Positions 5,625 through 6,083 of a stretch of DNA of 6,083 nt are shown piece by piece. The notes beneath the pieces are model-generated. The model was not told the origin of the DNA. It was given only the letters and a program-made list of their open reading frames with translations, and made no database searches. Source of the DNA: Candidatus Atribacteria bacterium (GTDB lineage Bacteria; Atribacterota; Atribacteria; Atribacterales; Caldatribacteriaceae). The position numbers were made by a program, and so were the translations under genes. The stretch is from contig JARRCQ010000111.1 in NCBI GenBank assembly GCA_029982105.1, positions 1 to 6,083 on the forward strand, written 5' to 3'. Positions within the stretch are counted from its first letter, which is position 1. Each line of letters opens with the position of its first letter.

Positions 5625-6083
5625 TTCTTGATCCTCCAATCCTGAATTTTTAAATAAGGATAATTTCCTAAGTTATCGCGGTGCACCTCAAAAGCGAGGT
5701 CTACAAGAGAAGAATTAACGAGATTCGCCGCTTTTTCTTTACCGTTAATAACTACCATCTCCTGGGCTTCTTTCCCCTGCTTTACTAATAACCGGAGGTG
5801 TTGATCGTTTCTCCCCCATATCCAGCTTCTAACCAAAGAAGCATCTAAAACAGCAAAAAGAGGAGGGGGATTTTTCTCTCCAAAAGGCTTAAGCTTTTCT
5901 AACCAGAAAAGGGTTTCTTCATTAACTTCCTGCAAGCCCACCAGAGCATCCACTACCAATCCCCGCAGAGACCGGGCTTTTTTTACTTCTTCTCCAAAGT
6001 TATCATTCAAAAAACGCCTAAACTCCTCTATCTGGTGGGAAAAGAGTCGCAGCCCAGCAGCCATTTCGTGCCCTCCGTAGCGC
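5621..6083 (-). CDS. recJ: Single-stranded-DNA exonuclease RecJ, C-terminal part (cut by window edge)
   Basis: RecJ is a 5'-to-3' single-strand DNA exonuclease of the DHH family, working in recombination and mismatch/base-excision repair. Only the last 153 residues are in the window; the DHH catalytic domain lies beyond position 6083. The first readable residues, RYGGHEMAAGL, are the conserved GGHxxAAG signature of the DHHA1 domain, so the gene is open through the edge and the ATG at 6064 is internal. The rest matches the RecJ OB-fold domain, including LKPFGEKNPPPLF (about residues 59-71 of the fragment) and a beta-rich tail ending in IQDWRIKK. The TGA stop (5623-5621) overlaps the apt GTG. 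It is the first gene visible of the minus-strand cluster. Confidence 0.95.
   Translation of the reverse strand, partial: RYGGHEMAAGLRLFSHQIEEFRRFLNDNFGEEVKKARSLRGLVVDALVGLQEVNEETLFWLEKLKPFGEKNPPPLFAVLDASLVRSWIWGRNDQHLRLLVKQGKEAQEMVVINGKEKAANLVNSSLVDLAFEVHRDNLGNYPYLKIQDWRIKK
5633..5637 (-). promoter_or_regulatory. Ribosome binding site deciding the apt start
   Basis: GGAGG on the minus strand lies inside the last codons of recJ, eight bases before GTG at 5624. It supports the GTGA-coupled apt start over the TTG at 5639. Confidence 0.8.

Noticed and set aside
5637..5639. TTG at 5639 as the apt start
   Set aside because: It has no spaced ribosome site and would bury the GGAGG that serves GTG 5624.
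6062..6064. ATG at 6064 as the start of a small 147-residue gene
   Set aside because: The frame stays open to the window edge, and the codons before the ATG read RYGGHE, part of the RecJ GGHxxAAG motif, so the Met is internal.

Overview
The window looks like chromosomal DNA from an AT-rich bacterium. It holds a housekeeping gene cluster on the minus strand (recJ end, apt, relA/rel, dtd, MBL-fold hydrolase) that converges on a plus-strand phosphohexomutase gene. The order recJ-apt-rel-dtd is well known from Bacillus, Clostridium and related lineages. The purine-rich Shine-Dalgarno sites and use of GTG/TTG starts fit such a background. The phosphohexomutase, however, has signature motifs most like the archaeal-type phosphoglucosamine/phosphomannomutases. 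A Firmicutes-like or deep-branching, possibly thermophilic bacterium is plausible, but the sequence alone does not fix the taxon. No mobile element, CRISPR array, rRNA or tRNA was seen.

Layout: positions 1-397 are non-coding and AT-rich. They contain a T-rich tract, a 10-bp inverted repeat (276-300), candidate promoters and a pair of imperfect direct repeats (335-371) just upstream of the phosphohexomutase gene (398-1756, +). That gene ends tail-to-tail with the MBL-fold hydrolase gene (1753-2403, -), and their stop codons overlap by 4 bp. Reading the minus strand in its own direction: recJ (3' end only, entering from the right edge), apt (5091-5624, with a corrected GTG start), a 94-base gap, rel (2852-4996), dtd (2400-2855) and the MBL gene. 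The recJ/apt, rel/dtd and dtd/MBL junctions are all 4-base stop/start overlaps (GTGA, ATGA, GTGA), so translation is probably coupled within each block.

Function: RecJ trims single-stranded DNA in repair. Apt salvages adenine to AMP. Rel makes and degrades (p)ppGpp, and Dtd removes D-amino acids from mischarged tRNA. The MBL protein is a glyoxalase-II-like hydrolase of unknown substrate. The phosphohexomutase supplies sugar-1-phosphates for cell envelope or glycan synthesis. These are mostly ordinary core genes; I do not see a new multi-gene system.

The points most worth a second look are: (1) the rel 5' end, where the strong Shine-Dalgarno drives a five-codon reading frame offset by one base from rel, implying either a leader peptide or a missing G; (2) the apt start; (3) the terminator-less convergent junction; and (4) the repeats upstream of the phosphohexomutase.
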